From Rhipidocladum racemiflorum (Eukaryota > Streptophyta > Magnoliopsida > Poales > Poaceae), in NCBI GenBank assembly GCA_036346355.1, contig CM070583.1, positions 4,092,001-4,156,000 of the forward strand: DNA of 64,000 nt, written 5' to 3'. Below the pieces are notes generated by a model. The model saw nothing but the letters and a program-made list of their open reading frames with translations, was not told the DNA's origin and did not search any database. The position numbers and the translations under genes are program-made. Each line of letters begins with the position of its first letter. Position 1 is the stretch's first letter. Shown in pieces: positions 22,020 through 35,168 of this stretch.

Positions 22020-22670
22020 TATTGTTATACCTCTTTATCATTTTGAGTATACTCTAATATTGATTATAAGATACTTCGAAGTGATTTCTATAAAAATTTT
22101 CATCAAAGTCCACTCTTTATATTATAATTTATGTGCGTCCTCTTTTTTACGTGGAAAAGACTATATAACAAAAAAAAAAAAAGGTTTCAACGAATTTTTT
22201 TCAACCAAATCATATTGGATATCTTAAAATTATTATTGAATTATACTAAAAGTGATAAAGAAGTATAATGTGTTTGTTTAAATGATATATTAAAAAATAG
22301 AGGTATGTACTCTCGGGAGTAAAAAGAAAAGGTTAAAGCAAAGCAAAGTAAAGGTGATGGATTGATGGCACTGGTACTCTGGTAGTAGTCATCTAGTGAC
22401 TCTAGTCCAGTAGAGCCTCCAGCTTCCAGTTTACTGCTCTACATATACCACTGTACTCGTATTGTACAAGTATCGGTACTACTAGTTTTATGTTTGACAA
22501 AGGACAACGAGGCCTTTCTGTGCCATGTTCTGTTGCTGACGGGACCGGACCGGCCGGAAGAAACACTGGGACTACTGGCTGACACACGGCAGCCTAGCAA
22601 GGATTCAAAGCGTAGGGTTCCTGTTGAGACTTGTGCTTGCAAATGCAAATATACTCCCATGCATGCACAG
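22020..22670. other. Intergenic AT-rich stretch
   Basis: No ORF with coding character and no bounded repeat found. Confidence 0.4.
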
Positions 22671-22678
22671 ATCGGACA

Positions 22679-23217
22679 TAGAGGTGGGCACTTGCCGGGC
22701 TCTTTTGGGCCGGCGCGAAGCACGATGGGATGGCACGGTGCAAAGCACGGTACGGCACGGTTCCGCGTCGGCCTGACCGCACGCAATCAGAAGCATCGGG
22801 CCGGGCCCGGGAACCAGGCACGATGGGCGGCACGGCACGGCACGACAGTTTGGGCCGGGCCCGTGCCGGCACGGCACGAACGGGCACGAAATCACGGATT
22901 AAGGCTTAAAAGTTGGCAGATATTGTTGATTCAGGGCATCTTCAAGCATTGCATTTATGTTTGACATTTTGTTGATGTGATTAGTCTCTTATGTAATTAA
23001 AATAGGTAGTTTAGTAGTGGTGATTTGTTTTATTTCTTTGTTCGTCACAATAGTAAAAATGGATCGGGCTTGGGCCGACACGGCACGAAGCGCAAATGGG
23101 TTGGACTTGGGCTCGCCAAAGGTGAGTCGGGCCGGTACGGTGGGCCGTCGTGGCACGGCACGGTTTCGGCCCGAAGCACGATGGGCTCGGGCCGGCACGG
23201 CACGACGCCCACCTCTA
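22679..23217. mobile_element. hAT-like non-autonomous element built of CACGGCACG words
   Basis: It starts TAGAGGTGGGC and ends GCCCACCTCTA, perfect 11-bp inverted repeats resembling hAT ends. The flanking 8-mers ATCGGACA and CATGGACA match at 5 of 8 positions, an eroded 8-bp duplication. Both sub-ends (22690-22905 and 23045-23200) are made of GGCACGGCACGG / GGGCCGG variants around an AT-rich centre. ORFs here are artefacts of GC-rich repetition. Confidence 0.65.
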
Positions 23218-23225
23218 CATGGACA

Positions 23226-23618
23226 TGGTAGAACTGTAGAAGTACTAGCCAGCAGCTAACAGAATGTTTTGCAGAGGCATCCATGCACAAGAGATTACCT
23301 TTGCTGCCTCTCGCTGCTTATGTATACCTGTGCTGTAGATGCCATTCTCTGTTCTTTTGGTCTGAAACTACTACTCCGTAGAGAACTGATGAAGAACTGA
23401 GGAGATGCAGAATGTATATATGTGTTGTGAACTGCAGGTACAGACGAAGGCATCAAAGCACAACATCAGAAGCATCAAACCAAAAGCAAAGAGAAACCGG
23501 CTAGGGCCAGCTGATGGCCACCTCAGGCCTCAGGGTCAATCTAGGGAGGATTACTACTACTACTGAACGCTGACGCCAGTCAGCTCCTTTAGGGCGCGGA
23601 TTCAATGAATGAACGAGC

Positions 23619-23650
<32 letters not shown>

Positions 23651-24940
23651 GAGAGAGTTGAATGTGTGAGAGAGAGAGGAGAGAGAGAGGAGAGTTGAAT
23701 GTGTGAGAGAGAGAGACAGCAGAAGCAGCTAGCAGAAGCACAGGATAAGAGGCAGCTGGTAGGGATTGCATGCAGATATAAATGATGACAGCAATCAAGA
23801 CGTAGGGAGCTTTGCATTGCATCGCATCGCATGGGGAAGGAGCAGGAACTACACCAAGAGGCAGAGATCTACGGCTTTTCTGACCCCGTCGTTTTTTTTT
23901 TTCTTTCAAATGTGACCTCTTGGTGGATATAATTATAAAAATAGCTACCTTATTAACTACAAAAGTACCGACAGATCATGTATATCACCATGGCGTTTGT
24001 GTATCGAGATAAGAGTTTGAACTCGCAACCCTACCGACTGTGATAGTAGCTATTGGGCTCATCGCGGCAGGCTTAATGCTGCGCCTCCAGCTCGGCATGA
24101 AGGGGCCGAGCTACCTATTAGGCTATTAGCGATAGCATGTCCTGCCGAGCTACCATGGCTCGGTAGCTAGCTTCTACCACGATCGACTATGTTGTCATAG
24201 ACGTAGGCTCCTGCCGCGGTATATAGACGTGACATATGACTCGTATCATCTGTCAGTACTTTAGTGATGTGTGAGAGAGAGCAATCTTTACTATATTTGT
24301 TCGAGGTTAGATTTGTAAAAATAAAAAATAAAACTGTCAACAGGCTAGAAAAGCCAATGACCCAAATCTACGCAGAGAAAGCAAGAGAGAGCTAGCTAGA
24401 GAAGTGATGAAAGCGATGAGGAAGCCATGGAAGGATGGGTCATCCCAGACTGGGTCCTACATGAACAGTGCCTCTCCCTCTCTCTCCTCCTCCCCTTGCC
24501 TATAGGCCTTTTGCTCTTGCAGGCAGAGGCAGAGAGAGCCCAATGTGTTCTGCTCTGCACTCACTCTCTCTCTCCCCCTCTCTCTGTCTCTCTCTGCATG
24601 GGGATGGATACTTGGATAGAACAGGTCAGAGGGATCTTATTTTCTTCGTCTTTAGGACAACCCAACGTGTTGGTAGAGCTACTATGCCCATGCATGATGC
24701 ATACATCATAAGGTAATCATTCTCATATTACTGGAGAGTGGAGAGCAGTATGTGTGCGCCGCTGCAGAAAATAATCTCGGTTATTTCCAGTTTTCAAAGC
24801 CGTAAGCAACAGAGGATAGTACCTGCGTGGATAAACATTCAAAGGACAAACAGACGCGAGTGTCGCTCCTCTCTCTCTCTCCTTATTTTTTTCTTGCTGC
24901 ATACGGAGACTCCTTATTTTTTCTTGCTGCATACGGAGAA
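23226..24940. other. Intergenic with a GA microsatellite
   Basis: A compound GA-rich tract at 23606-23722 repeats the block GAGAGTTGAATGTGTGAGAG twice. The rest shows no gene, and the short CT-rich ORFs near 24430-24710 look non-coding. Confidence 0.4.
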
Positions 24941-25277
24941 CTAGCCAGAATGTGCGGCGCACGCCGCACCGTGTAAAATTTATTCTATTTTTTTTTCTAA
25001 AAAAAACTGAAGGAGGACCTAAACATATTTTTTTTCGGAGCGATTTTAACACTCTATACGTTCACCGGTGAATAATACATTTTCCGAGAAATATTATAGA
25101 TCGAGTTGCAAAAAAAAACTATAGAGATAGAGCTGTATACATATATTTCTTATTATGAAAAATATCAGAAATCGAGCTACAAAAAAAAAGAGATAGAGTT
25201 GTACACATATTTCTTTTGACGAATTTGGTTAACACTTTATTATTACCCGGTCAACCTTCTTTTATCGAGTTTAACAC

Positions 25278-26670
25278 TGAAAGTGCATCTAGGCCCCTCA
25301 AATTGTTTTGGTGATTAATGATGACACAATTAAAGAGATCTAATGTTTTATCCAAGAATACTGCAGATATCGAGATCATATCGAGCTTGGAATGACATTG
25401 GACGCCCCTATGACTACCTAAAAGCAAAAGGACGGCATCAAGACCAAAGTTGTAACCTTTTATTTATTTGTGTCTTAAGGATAGCCGTACTATTAAGAAG
25501 AGTATAATGAGAAATCGACTTTAGGATGTGCATGTGCTCAACATCATATCTTTGCATCTCAAATTAGCACTCCTTCATTTGGTTTTGAAAAGTTTCAAAT
25601 TGAAACGGCTAGGTAACTCACAGATGTCACGGACATTTGGTCCGAGTCTCGGATTCAATCCGGAGTATCCGGACATTATGTCCGAGTCTCGGGTTGGACC
25701 TCTCGGTTGCTTTTGGTTCCCGGTGATCCGAGTATCCGGACTTGTTTGGTCCGGAGTCTCGGATAACCGGAGTCTCGGGTTATTTGTCCGGACACTCCGG
25801 CTGTTCAAAAACGGGAGTAACGGCTAGTTTTCAAAAGGGTATTTAAAGCCTCCACTCCACTCCAACGGCAAGGATCTCTATTGAGCTCATTCATAGCGAC
25901 ATTCAAGCCATTCCTAACCATCTCTAAGCATTCAATAGAGCCCCACTTCCTCCCACCAATTAATTTGGTTGTTGATCCTTTTGGTGAGAGAGGAAGAAGC
26001 AAAGTGCTAAGTGCATTCATTTCATCTTGTTGAGCACTAGTTCATCCTCCAAGCGATTCTTAGGTGGTGCTATTTCTCTTGGAGGTTGAAGGTCTCCTAG
26101 ACGGCTAGGAGTCACCGAGCTACCGACGCGTGTGGTGAGCCCGGTGCGTTTGTGAAGAGCTAGTCTACGCCTCCGAAAGGAAGAGACAAGAAGTGAAGCC
26201 AGCGAGTGCATTTGTGCAACACCGGGAGGAAAGCGGGTTGAAAGAGACCCCGGCTCAAGTGTGGCCAAGGCCACCTCAGCGGAGGCGTAGGATTCCCTTC
26301 AAGAACTCCGAACTTGGTTGAAAAATTAGTCTCTCGCTCTCTCTTTTACTTCCTAGTCTTGCTTACTTGGATTTGAATTTGTTTAGTTAGATCTAGCTCT
26401 TTGCGTAGCTCTAATTCAAATCCTATCTAGCAATTGTTCTAGGTTGTTTTTGCATTCTATTTCTAGTAGTTTATTGCGCCTGCTAGAGTAGCCTTTATTG
26501 CGTTCAGAGCGACTAACCGGAGAGTCCGGACTTTAGACCAGGACACTCCGGATAAGAAGTATCCGGACCAAAACCGGAGACTCGGATTGACCAGACTTCG
26601 GCTTAGTCCGCTGCGTAAATTTTACTCCGCCTATTCACCCCCCCTCTAGGCGACATCGTGGGTCCTTTCA
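25278..26670 (+). repeat. 5' LTR of the copia element (1393 bp)
   Basis: TGAAAG...CTTTCA termini. U3 holds an array of TCCGGAGTCTCCGG-like words (about 25617-25805), then CGGCTAGTTTTC and TATTTAAAG (about 25840), the likely promoter. A second array (about 26510-26615) precedes the conserved end CCTATTCACCCCCCCTCTAG. It differs from the 3' LTR mainly at C/G-rich words. Confidence 0.92.
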
Positions 26671-26672
26671 AT

Positions 26673-26684
26673 TGGTATCAGAGC
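26673..26684 (+). other. Primer-binding site (initiator tRNA-Met)
   Basis: TGGTATCAGAGC, two bases after the 5' LTR end, is complementary to the 3' end of plant initiator tRNA-Met. This is the usual copia primer for minus-strand synthesis. Confidence 0.92.
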
Positions 26685-26726
26685 CAAATCTCCTTTACTT
26701 TGGCTTAACCGCTTGGAGAATCAAAG

Positions 26727-28620
26727 ATGTCTGACATAGAGAAAGGTTACCAAACCCATGGCCAAGAAAGCCTCGGGTTCCTGTGTATAGGGAGTTGCAA
26801 TTCCTCTAGATTATTCCTCTTTTGGAGTCTCAAACTCCTCATCCTATGTCTCCGTCTGCGTCCGTCGGCGCCTCACTTGATGGCACTCGATATGCGGCAT
26901 GGAAACATAAGATGAAGATGCATTTGAGATCACTTCATCCGTGTATTTGGAAGATTGTTGAAACAGGTTTCAAGCAAACCCCAACAATCTCACCTCGAAG
27001 AAGACAAAGCTCAACACTTCAACAACTTGGTCGTCAATGCCTTGTTCAATGCTTTGGCGACTCAGGAGTTCAATAAGGTCGATGGCCTTGACAATGCCAA
27101 GGACATTTGGGAAAGGTTAATGGTCACTCATGAAGGAGTGTCAAGTGTCGTGAATCAAAGATAGAGCTCATCATTGGAGAATTGAGTAGATTCACTCTCT
27201 AGAAAGAAGGAGAAACTTACACAAAGATGTTTGATCGCTTGATGTTGCTAGTAAATCAAGCAAAGGACTTCAGAAGCACCGAAGCTCACCGACAAAGCCA
27301 TTGTCAAGATCATCCTCAGGTGATCACTCCCTGCTTAGCAATCTTGTACAACTCATCCGCGACAAGCCAACTTGACACCCTCACTCCTCATGATGTGATT
27401 GGCCGGGGTTGATGACCGGATGAGATGATGGTGAAGGCGGAAGTAGTGGAGGAGCTCAAGTCCGGCAAGAAGAAGGGCATCGCCTTGAAGGCCGTCAAAG
27501 GTGATGCAAGAAGCCGAAGAGAGCTCAAGCGATGAAGAAGAGTCGGCGGCCCCTTGACAAATGAAGATATGGCCTTGCTCGTTAGAAGATTCAACAAGTT
27601 CTTGAAGAAGAAGGGCTACAAGCCGGGTAGTCACTCCAAGAGCTATGGCAACAAGTCAAGAGGGCGTCACTCCTCAAGAAAGTGCTATGAGTGTGGGGAA
27701 CCCGGTCATTTCATTGCCGAGTGCCCACACAAAGAGAAGAAGGAAGAAAAGCCCTACAAGAAAGACAAGTTCAAGAAGAAGGACAAGAGCAAGAAGTACA
27801 AGGGCAAGGGTCATGCTTACATTGGCAAGGAATGGAACTCCGACTCCGACTCTGAGTCCGAGTCCGAGTCCAACTCCGACAATGAAGGAGGACTTGCCAC
27901 CGTCGCAATCGCTACTCCAAAGACAAAGTCGAAGAGTCTCTTCGACAACTTGAGCGACGGAGATGAAGATGCTCCAATGTGCCTTATGGCAAAGGGGCAC
28001 AAGGTATCATCTAAGAGCTCCACTCTTTCTATTGTTGATTATGGCTTAGATGATTGTGATGATGCTAGTGATGATGAGGAAGTAGCATTTAAGTCTATGA
28101 ATGATCTTGATATTGAAAAATTAGACTTGCTACTTAAAGATATTGAAAAATTGAGGAAGTAGTTGAACAAAAGGAGGCTATTCTTGAGGCTCAAGAGGAT
28201 CTCCTTATTTTTGAAAAGGAGAAGAACATTGAGCTAGAGAAGAGCCTAGCTTTTGAAAGAAAAAGAATGAGGATTTGGTCAAAAGTTCAAATTTGACCAA
28301 AAGTGAAGAATTAGTCTTGAGATCACCAATGCTTCACTCTTAGAGCAACTTGCAAAAGCAAAGGATGCTTGCAAGGCTCTTGAAGTGAAGCTTGTTGATC
28401 TCTCGAATAAAGCTTCTACCTCAATCAACAACTCCAATATTTCATTACCCTCGACGAGCAAACGGTTGTGCTAGATGATTTAATGTTGATGTTGCTACTT
28501 GTGCTACTAACCGTGAGACTTTGAAAGTCTTAGCTCATGAAAATGAGAAGCTTAAGGTGATGCTTGAAGATGGACTTCAAAAGTCCTACAAGGCAAGCAA
28601 GGGTTTAGAGGAGCATCTCT
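26727..28620 (+). pseudogene. gag of the copia element, frameshifted
   Basis: The ATG at 26727 lies 43 nt after the primer-binding site. About 160 bp on, the motif GTRYAAWKHKMKMHL and, in another frame, DNAKDIWERLMVTHEG are the conserved capsid blocks of UBN2-type copia Gag. A CCHC zinc knuckle, CYECGEPGHFIAECP (about 27683-27727), is nucleic-acid binding. It is followed by Lys-rich and Ser/Asp/Glu-rich stretches and a coiled-coil-like tail. At least three frame changes break the protein between 26727 and 28620, so it is not functional as read. Confidence 0.85.
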
Positions 28621-28967
28621 GCGCCAAGGTAATCCTAAGAGGCAAGGGCTTGGGTATGTTCCACTAAAGGCAAAAAGAGCAACATTGTTGTTGCTCCTTT
28701 AAGCAAGCCCATTCACTTTGTAAAAGGCGAAGGAACATCCAAGCACAAAGCTCACCTGAAGTTCTTTGCTTCTTGTGTGCTTAAAAGACTAACCTCGATG
28801 GCCGTAGTTGCTTATCATGTTGGGCGAAGTCAAGAATGCTCCTTGTGTTCTCGTTCTATTTGGGTCCCTAAATCGCTTGTCACTAATGTATGTGACCTAA
28901 CCAAGTTTGGGTACCAAAGAGCAAAAACTAAATGTTATTTTGTAGGCCTATCTACCTGGTGGAACAA

Positions 28968-29110
28968 GTTGGATTTTGGATAGCGGATGTCGCACCACAT
29001 GACCGAGAAAAGGCAATGTTCGCTTCAATTGGACGCAAATGGATCAAATAGTGAAAGCATTGTCTTTGGAGACAATGGAAAAGGAGAAGTAATTGGATTG
29101 GGTAAAATTC
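28968..29110 (+). pseudogene. Protease remnant of copia pol
   Basis: WILDSGC (about 28969-28989) with the aspartic protease active-site triad DSG, followed by a disrupted H-M-T and a GNG/GxG-type region. This is the first pol domain in copia elements. The frame is lost shortly afterwards. Confidence 0.7.
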
Positions 29111-29339
29111 TATCTCAAGCAATTTTCAATTAAATAATGTTTTGCTTGTTGAGTCATTAAGCTAATTTATTGTCCGCTGCACAATTATGTGAAGCGCTAT
29201 AATTGTTTGTTTAATGAAAAGGGTGTGATGTCATTAAGAGGTTTGATGGTTCAATAGCCTTTAAAAGGACGCTTGAAGGGTAAGCTCTATCTCGTGAGAC
29301 TTCAATACGGATAGACTTAATCTTGAAACGCGCTTAATG

Positions 29340-30110
29340 GCTAAATCTAGCATGGGTTGGCTTTGGCATCGCTGGCTAGCCCATGTTGGTATGGGAGGAA
29401 TCTTCACAAACTCTAAAGGCAACCACATTCTCGACTAATCAACATTGTCTTCGAGAAAGATAGGATTTGTAGCGCTTGTCAAGCGACGGCAAGTTGGTGC
29501 CTTCCATCCCGCCAAGAATGTAATGACGACCACAAGACCGCTGGAAATGCTCCACATGGATCTATTCGGTCCCGTAGCTTACATAAGCATCGGGGAAGTA
29601 AGTATGGTCTAGTAATTGTTGATGATTTTTCGATTCACTTGGGTGTTCTTTTTGCATGACAAAGGTGAAGTCCAAGTGACTTTGAAAATTCATGAGAAGA
29701 GCTCAAAACGAATTTGAAGTGAAGATTAAAAGAATTGGCGATTAACGAAGTTCAAGAACATTGGTGTGGAGGAGTTTCTCGATGAAGAAGGAATCAAACA
29801 CGCACTTTCGGCTCCCTATTCTCCTCAACAAAATGGGGTGGCCGAGAGGAAGAATCGAACACTCATCGAGATGGCGCGAACGATGATTGACGCCAGTACA
29901 AGGTTTCCGGAGCAGCATGGAAGCCATCAATACCGCATGCCACAGCACCAACCGCCTCTACCTCCACAAGATCTTGAAGAAGACGGCGTCACGAGTTGCT
30001 CACCGAAGAAACCAAATGTCTCCTACTTTCGAGTCTTTGGGAGCAAATGCTATATCCTTAACAAAAGGCTAAGTCCTCAAATTCACTCCTAAAGTAGATG
30101 AAGGTTTCTT
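29340..30110 (+). pseudogene. Integrase domain of copia pol, frameshifted
   Basis: WLWHRWLAHVGMGG (about 29358) is the GAG-pre-integrase/HHCC start, and ICSACQ (about 29467) is the cysteine pair. HMDLFGP (about 29551) holds the first catalytic Asp and VIVDDFS (about 29615) the second. APYSPQQNGVAERKNRTL (29811-29864) holds the catalytic Glu of the DDE triad. FRVFGSKCYILN follows at about 30021. The domains are in order but in different frames with several stops. The enzyme would insert element cDNA into the genome. Confidence 0.85.
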
Positions 30111-30639
30111 ACTTGGTTATGGAACTAATGCTTACAGCGTCGAAGTTTTCAACAATACCACCATGTCGTTGAAATCTCGCGTGGCATTTGACTTTGATGA
30201 AACTAATGGTTCTCAAGTAGAACAAGTTGATCGTGGTTGTGATTGACAGTGAAGAAGCTCTTGTGAAGCTTATCAAGAAAATGGCAATCGGGAGGTAAGA
30301 CTCAAATTCGGAAACTCACCCGAGCTCCCCAACCCGAGTCTCCGACTGAAACCCGAGTGTCCGATCGTCCGAGTCTCCGGTACAATACCGAAGTCTCCGG
30401 ATGGGGATGACTCAGCGATATTCCCTCCTCGCCCAAGCAAGCTCAAGATGGTTCAATGCCACCTAAGATGATGATGGCCCTATTCAAGCCTTGGACTCAA
30501 CCATACCTCATCCGAGTTCATCAAAGCATTCAAAGAGATCATCCAAAGAGACAACATACTTGGAGACATCAACAAGGGAGTATCCACTGATCTTGAGTTG
30601 CAAATTTTTGTGAATTTTACTCGCTCGTTTCCTCTCTTG

Positions 30640-32090
30640 AACTCCTCTTAAAGTAGATGAAGCGCTTGAAGATCCAGATTGGGTGATGGCTATGCAAGAG
30701 GAACCGAACAACTTCAAGCGCAATCAAGTCTGGGAGCTTGTCAAAAGACCCAAGCAAAACGTCATCGGCACTAAGTGGGTCTTCCGAACAAGCAAGATGA
30801 AAACGGATTGTGACAAGGAACAAAGCTCGCTTGGTTGCTCAAGGGTACACTCAAATCGAAGGTTTGGATTTCGATGAAACATATGCTCCAAAGAGGCTAG
30901 GCTTGAATCTATTAGAATATTACTTGCCTTTGCTACTCACCATGATTTCAATTTGTCAGATCAAATGGACGTGAAGAGCGCTTCTTCTAAATGGACCACT
31001 ATCCGAGATGGTCTACGCCGAGCAACCACAGGCTTTGAAGATCCAAAACACCCTGCACGCCTACTATCTTCACAAAGCCCTTTATGGACTTAAGCAAGCA
31101 CCGAGGGCTTGGTTCGAAAGTGTTTACTTAGACTTTCTTCTCGAACAAGGTTTTGTAGTCGGAAAGGCTAATTACTCTCTTTACTAAGCATATTGATAAT
31201 GATTTGTTTGTATGCCAAATATATGTCGATGACATTATATTTGGATCTACTAATGAACATTTGTGTAAAGAGTTTAGCAAGATAATGACCAAAAGATTTG
31301 AGATGTCCATGACGGAGAGTTGAAGTTCTTCCTGATTTCAAGTCAAACAACTCAAGGAAGGAACTTTCATTTGTCAAACTAAGTACATCAAGAACATGTC
31401 AAGAAGTTCTAATGGAGGACGCCAAGCCTATAAGGACGCCATGTGCCAATAGCATCTAGACCTCGACAAAGAAGGTAAACCGGCCATCCAAAAGGTATAT
31501 CGCTCGATGATCTGCTTCTCTCCTTTATCTTTGTGCATCTAGGCCCGATATCATGCTTAGCGCTTGTATGTGTGCACGCTGCCGCTCCAAAAGAATGCCA
31601 CATGGTGGCCGTTAAGAGAATCTTGAGATAATTAGTACACCTCATTTAGGACTTTGGTATCCGGAAGGATCCTCCTTTGAACTTATTGGCTATTAGATGC
31701 GGATTATGCCGGTTGTAAAGTGGATAGGAAGAGTACCTCGGAACCTCGCCAATTCTTGGGTAGGTTCCTAGTCTCGTGTCTTCCAAGAAACAAAATTCCG
31801 TGAGCCCTATCCACTGGCCGAATATATAGCCGGAGTCAGTTGTGCCCAACTACTTTGGATGAGACAAACCTTTAGTGATTATGGTCTATCCTACAAAAGC
31901 GTTCCACTTTTATGTGACAATGAGAGTGCTATAAAATTGCCAACAATCCTGGTCAACACTCCCGAACAAAACACATTGATATTCGCCATCATTTCCTAAG
32001 AGACCACGCAGTACAAAGGCAAATTGATATCCAACATGTGAGTACAAATGATCAATTAGCCGATATATCTTTACCAAGCCCTTGACGGTA
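30640..32090 (+). pseudogene. Reverse transcriptase and RNase H of copia pol, frameshifted
   Basis: NQVWELVKRP...GTKWVFR (about 30721-30787) is the start of the copia RT domain. YGLKQAPRAWFE (about 31084-31119) and the catalytic YVDD (31222-31233) follow, then DDIIFGSTNEHL. RNase H shows DADYAGCKVDRKSTS (about 31696-31740) and ends near STNDQLADI (about 32040). The pieces are collinear but spread over three frames. Between integrase and RT (30318-30402) lies a cluster of the same CCGAGTCTCCGG words found in the LTRs. Confidence 0.85.
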
Positions 32091-33177
32091 GAAAGGTTCC
32101 TGTGAATTGAGAAGTGGTCTAAATATTCTAGATTCTCGTAACGTGGGCTTGATAAGTGCTCATATATTGTTTGGTGAGTGAAAATGAATTTCAAATCCTT
32201 AGTCATCTTTTTCTTTGAAATTATTCAATGTTGTTGGTTCTTGATCCTCTGATCTTGTCATTTGATATGTGACCATAGTTTGTTTGCTTTATTGTTCGCG
32301 GTCATGTATCAAGTTGACATCTTAGGAATCTTTCTCCCTCTCACTCCTGAATTCCTTGAGCTATCCTTCATCGTGGTCAAATTCCTAACCGAATCTGGCA
32401 ACCCGAGTGTCCGGATTCAATCCGAGTCTCCGATCATTCGGAGTCTCCTGACCGCTTTGTTCGGACTATCCGGTTAAAGTCTCCGGATCAAAATCCGAGT
32501 CTCCGGGTTAGCGGGCGACGGTTTAAGTTAACCTAATCCCGCTGGGCGTTTCTTTTTCATTCCTTTGCACCGGCGCCTCTCCCTATTCCTCTCCCGTGCT
32601 TTCTATCTCTCCTAGGGCATTGGACTCCTCCTCATCCTTGATTGGAGATTGTGGTAAGACTCTTCTTGCCCTAATCTCTTTCTCTTCCGAGTTTGGATCG
32701 TTTTCTTCGGATTCTTAGGGTCTCCCTCATGCTTCATCTCTTCTAGGGTGTGGCTCGTCTCGTGGAGGTTCTCAAGATCGAAGTGTCGATCTCCCTATTC
32801 TCCCGCATTTCTCTGGCTTCAATCTCCAGTTGAGGTGAGTTCCAACTGCGCCCTATTTTCGCGAAATCTTGTGCTAGATTGTGCCCTAGACCTCTTTCCA
32901 ATCTTCTTGTGGCAATCTAGAGTCAATTTGTTGAGTTGTGCGTTGATTGTTCCTCTCTTGGCCGCCTGCAGGCGCTTTCTGCGCTAATCTCGAGTGTCCG
33001 GACTGGTCCGAGTCTCGGGTCTATCCGGAGTGTCCGACATTTTGTCCGAGTCTCCGGATGCAATCCGAGTATCCGACCTTTGTCCGGAGTCTCCGGGTTG
33101 GGTGCCTCGGCCAGATTCATCTCTTCTGTTTTCATGTCGCATCTCTGGCTTAACTCTTCTCGCTTCTATCTCGGTCG

Positions 33178-34802
33178 ATGGATCCTTCTCGTGGAACTTC
33201 AAGCGGCAATGATCCTCCTCGTGACCGGTGGTGGCAGCGATCCTCCTCAAAGAGTACCGGTGGCTGATCCCGCCGCCAGGGCATCTCCCACCACCTCCTC
33301 CGCAGCCTCCTAAAAGGCAGAGAATTGGAGCGGGCCAAAAGACCCACTTCCACTCCCTCGAGGCCGCCTAGCTCCAGGGTCAAAGACTGGCCCCTGCCTC
33401 CTCCACCTCAGCCAACTCTCGATCCGTATGAGCATCCAAATAGAGCATCATGCCGGACCGTGATCGGAAGAGAAGGCTGGGCCAGTTCCGGGCACTTCAT
33501 TGGTCCTCTCGATCAAGGCCAAGCCCGTGGTGGAACTATCCTTTGTCCGTGAACCCAATGAGGATAATTGATTACCGGACAGACTCGGAAAAGGAAAAGC
33601 CATTGTCGAGCATAGAAAGAAAGATCCACTTGAGCTTTACCAGGATGAGTATAGGACCGCCTATTTTGGAACCTAAGCCACCGATTATTACGAGGACGGT
33701 CCTATACCCACTTGAGCACCCAAAGTGGTTCGCATGAAGACCATTCGACGGGAATACATGGCTGCGCAGTAATCGATCTTCATCGAGATCATTCGATTTG
33801 CGAATGATCGATCAAGAACATCATGGCATACAAGTATGACTGAACAATGAGGTTATCATGCAATTCTATGCCACCTTGTACTTTGACAAGAATGATGAGG
33901 CCATATATTGGATGGCGATAAGGTTTGCATGTGGCTAGCAAGAAGAGGTTTGCTGCAGTCCTCAATCTCGTATAATGAGCAAATTCAAAGCTTCATGCAA
34001 AGAAAGTAATGACTCTGGCATTGAGGCTTTGTATGACACTTCGAGGAGTTTCCAGCAAAGGGGACCATCAAGGGTCCAAGGATGTTCTCACGTCCTCAAC
34101 AGATGTTGAGGGTCACTCTTTCTCCCAAGGAGGGAGATGCTTCTACCATCGGGCCTTATGGAAGGAACTTGCTGCTTCATCTCGTCGAGCGCACTCCACC
34201 CGCTTGATATTGTCGATTTCATGTGGGAGTCGATGCGAGACAGATGCTCGAAGCAACATGGCCACTTGCAGCTATGCACCCTTCGTGATGACCTTGATCT
34301 CTTCAAAGGAGTGGGCTAAAGTTTGTCGAGATGAGGAGCATCTTGCTTACAAGGTCCGCTCCTCGCCTACTCCACTCTCTCCACCTGCCTCCCCGTCCTG
34401 CTGCTAGACTTCGCCGAGGTCGTGCTTTCAGTTTCTACCTCTACCTCCCGCCGTGCCTCCCGCCAGCCTTCTGGGCGGTCCGAGGTTCCTAGTGGCACTC
34501 TTCACGGATGCTCAAGCACGCCTTCCTCCTTTGCCGCGACATTTCCGCCAGCGTAAGGTGATGAGCAAGCAAATCAAGAAGAATGGTCAAGACATTCGCG
34601 GCATCCTCGCCGCCACAATGGCGGGCTGCCTCTCCCAATGACTCCTCCGGTCTTTCGAGGAGAGTAGCGATGCCACCTCGCAGATCAGCTCTTCAGATCA
34701 CCTCCTCCTCTCCGCACCACGGAGATGACCCCGTAGTACTCCGCGTCCGACGGGCAATGGCGACGAGTGATCCTTCTGTTTCTCCCTCTTTGGTGTCTTG
34801 AT
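33178..34802 (+). pseudogene. Extra ORF after pol in the copia element, frameshifted
   Basis: A possible start ATG at 33178 gives MDPSRGTSSGNDPPRDRWW. Further pieces in shifting frames include a Pro-rich stretch, then MQFYATLYFDKNDEAIYWMA (about 33858-33917), a pattern I associate with plant transposon-encoded proteins of unknown function. Its position between RNase H and the polypurine tract matches the env-like or additional ORF seen in some Sireviruses. I see no clear signal peptide or membrane segment, so an envelope role is not supported. The function is unknown. Confidence 0.55.
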
Positions 34803-35168
34803 GCCAAAGGGGAGTGATATCCTTAGTCACAGTTGTCTTTAGTCGCAAGCGTTTATGCTTCCTTTGTCTCTTACTTCGCTTGTGTTGCTTCATATCGCAT
34901 GTCGTTGCTTATTTATTGTCATGAACTCGTTATTCCATGTAATGACTTTATTGCTTACTTTATGCTTGGATTATGCTCAGCCACTTGTGTTGTATTCTGG
35001 ATGTCGTGTGTGAGGGAGCTCTCGGTTATCTTCTCGTATAATATGTGCATTTGTTTCAACTAAATTCTTCTAATGCACACATTTAGGGGAGCTCCTCTTT
35101 TAATCTTATAGCCTAAGTCTAGTTCTCGTTATTTCATTTTGTCGACATTGTGTTGTCATCAATACACC

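Noticed and set aside
32984..33313. Several 70-125 aa ORFs just before the extra copia ORF
   Set aside because: They run across the CCGAGTCTCCGG cluster in several frames, and their repeated peptides reflect the DNA word.
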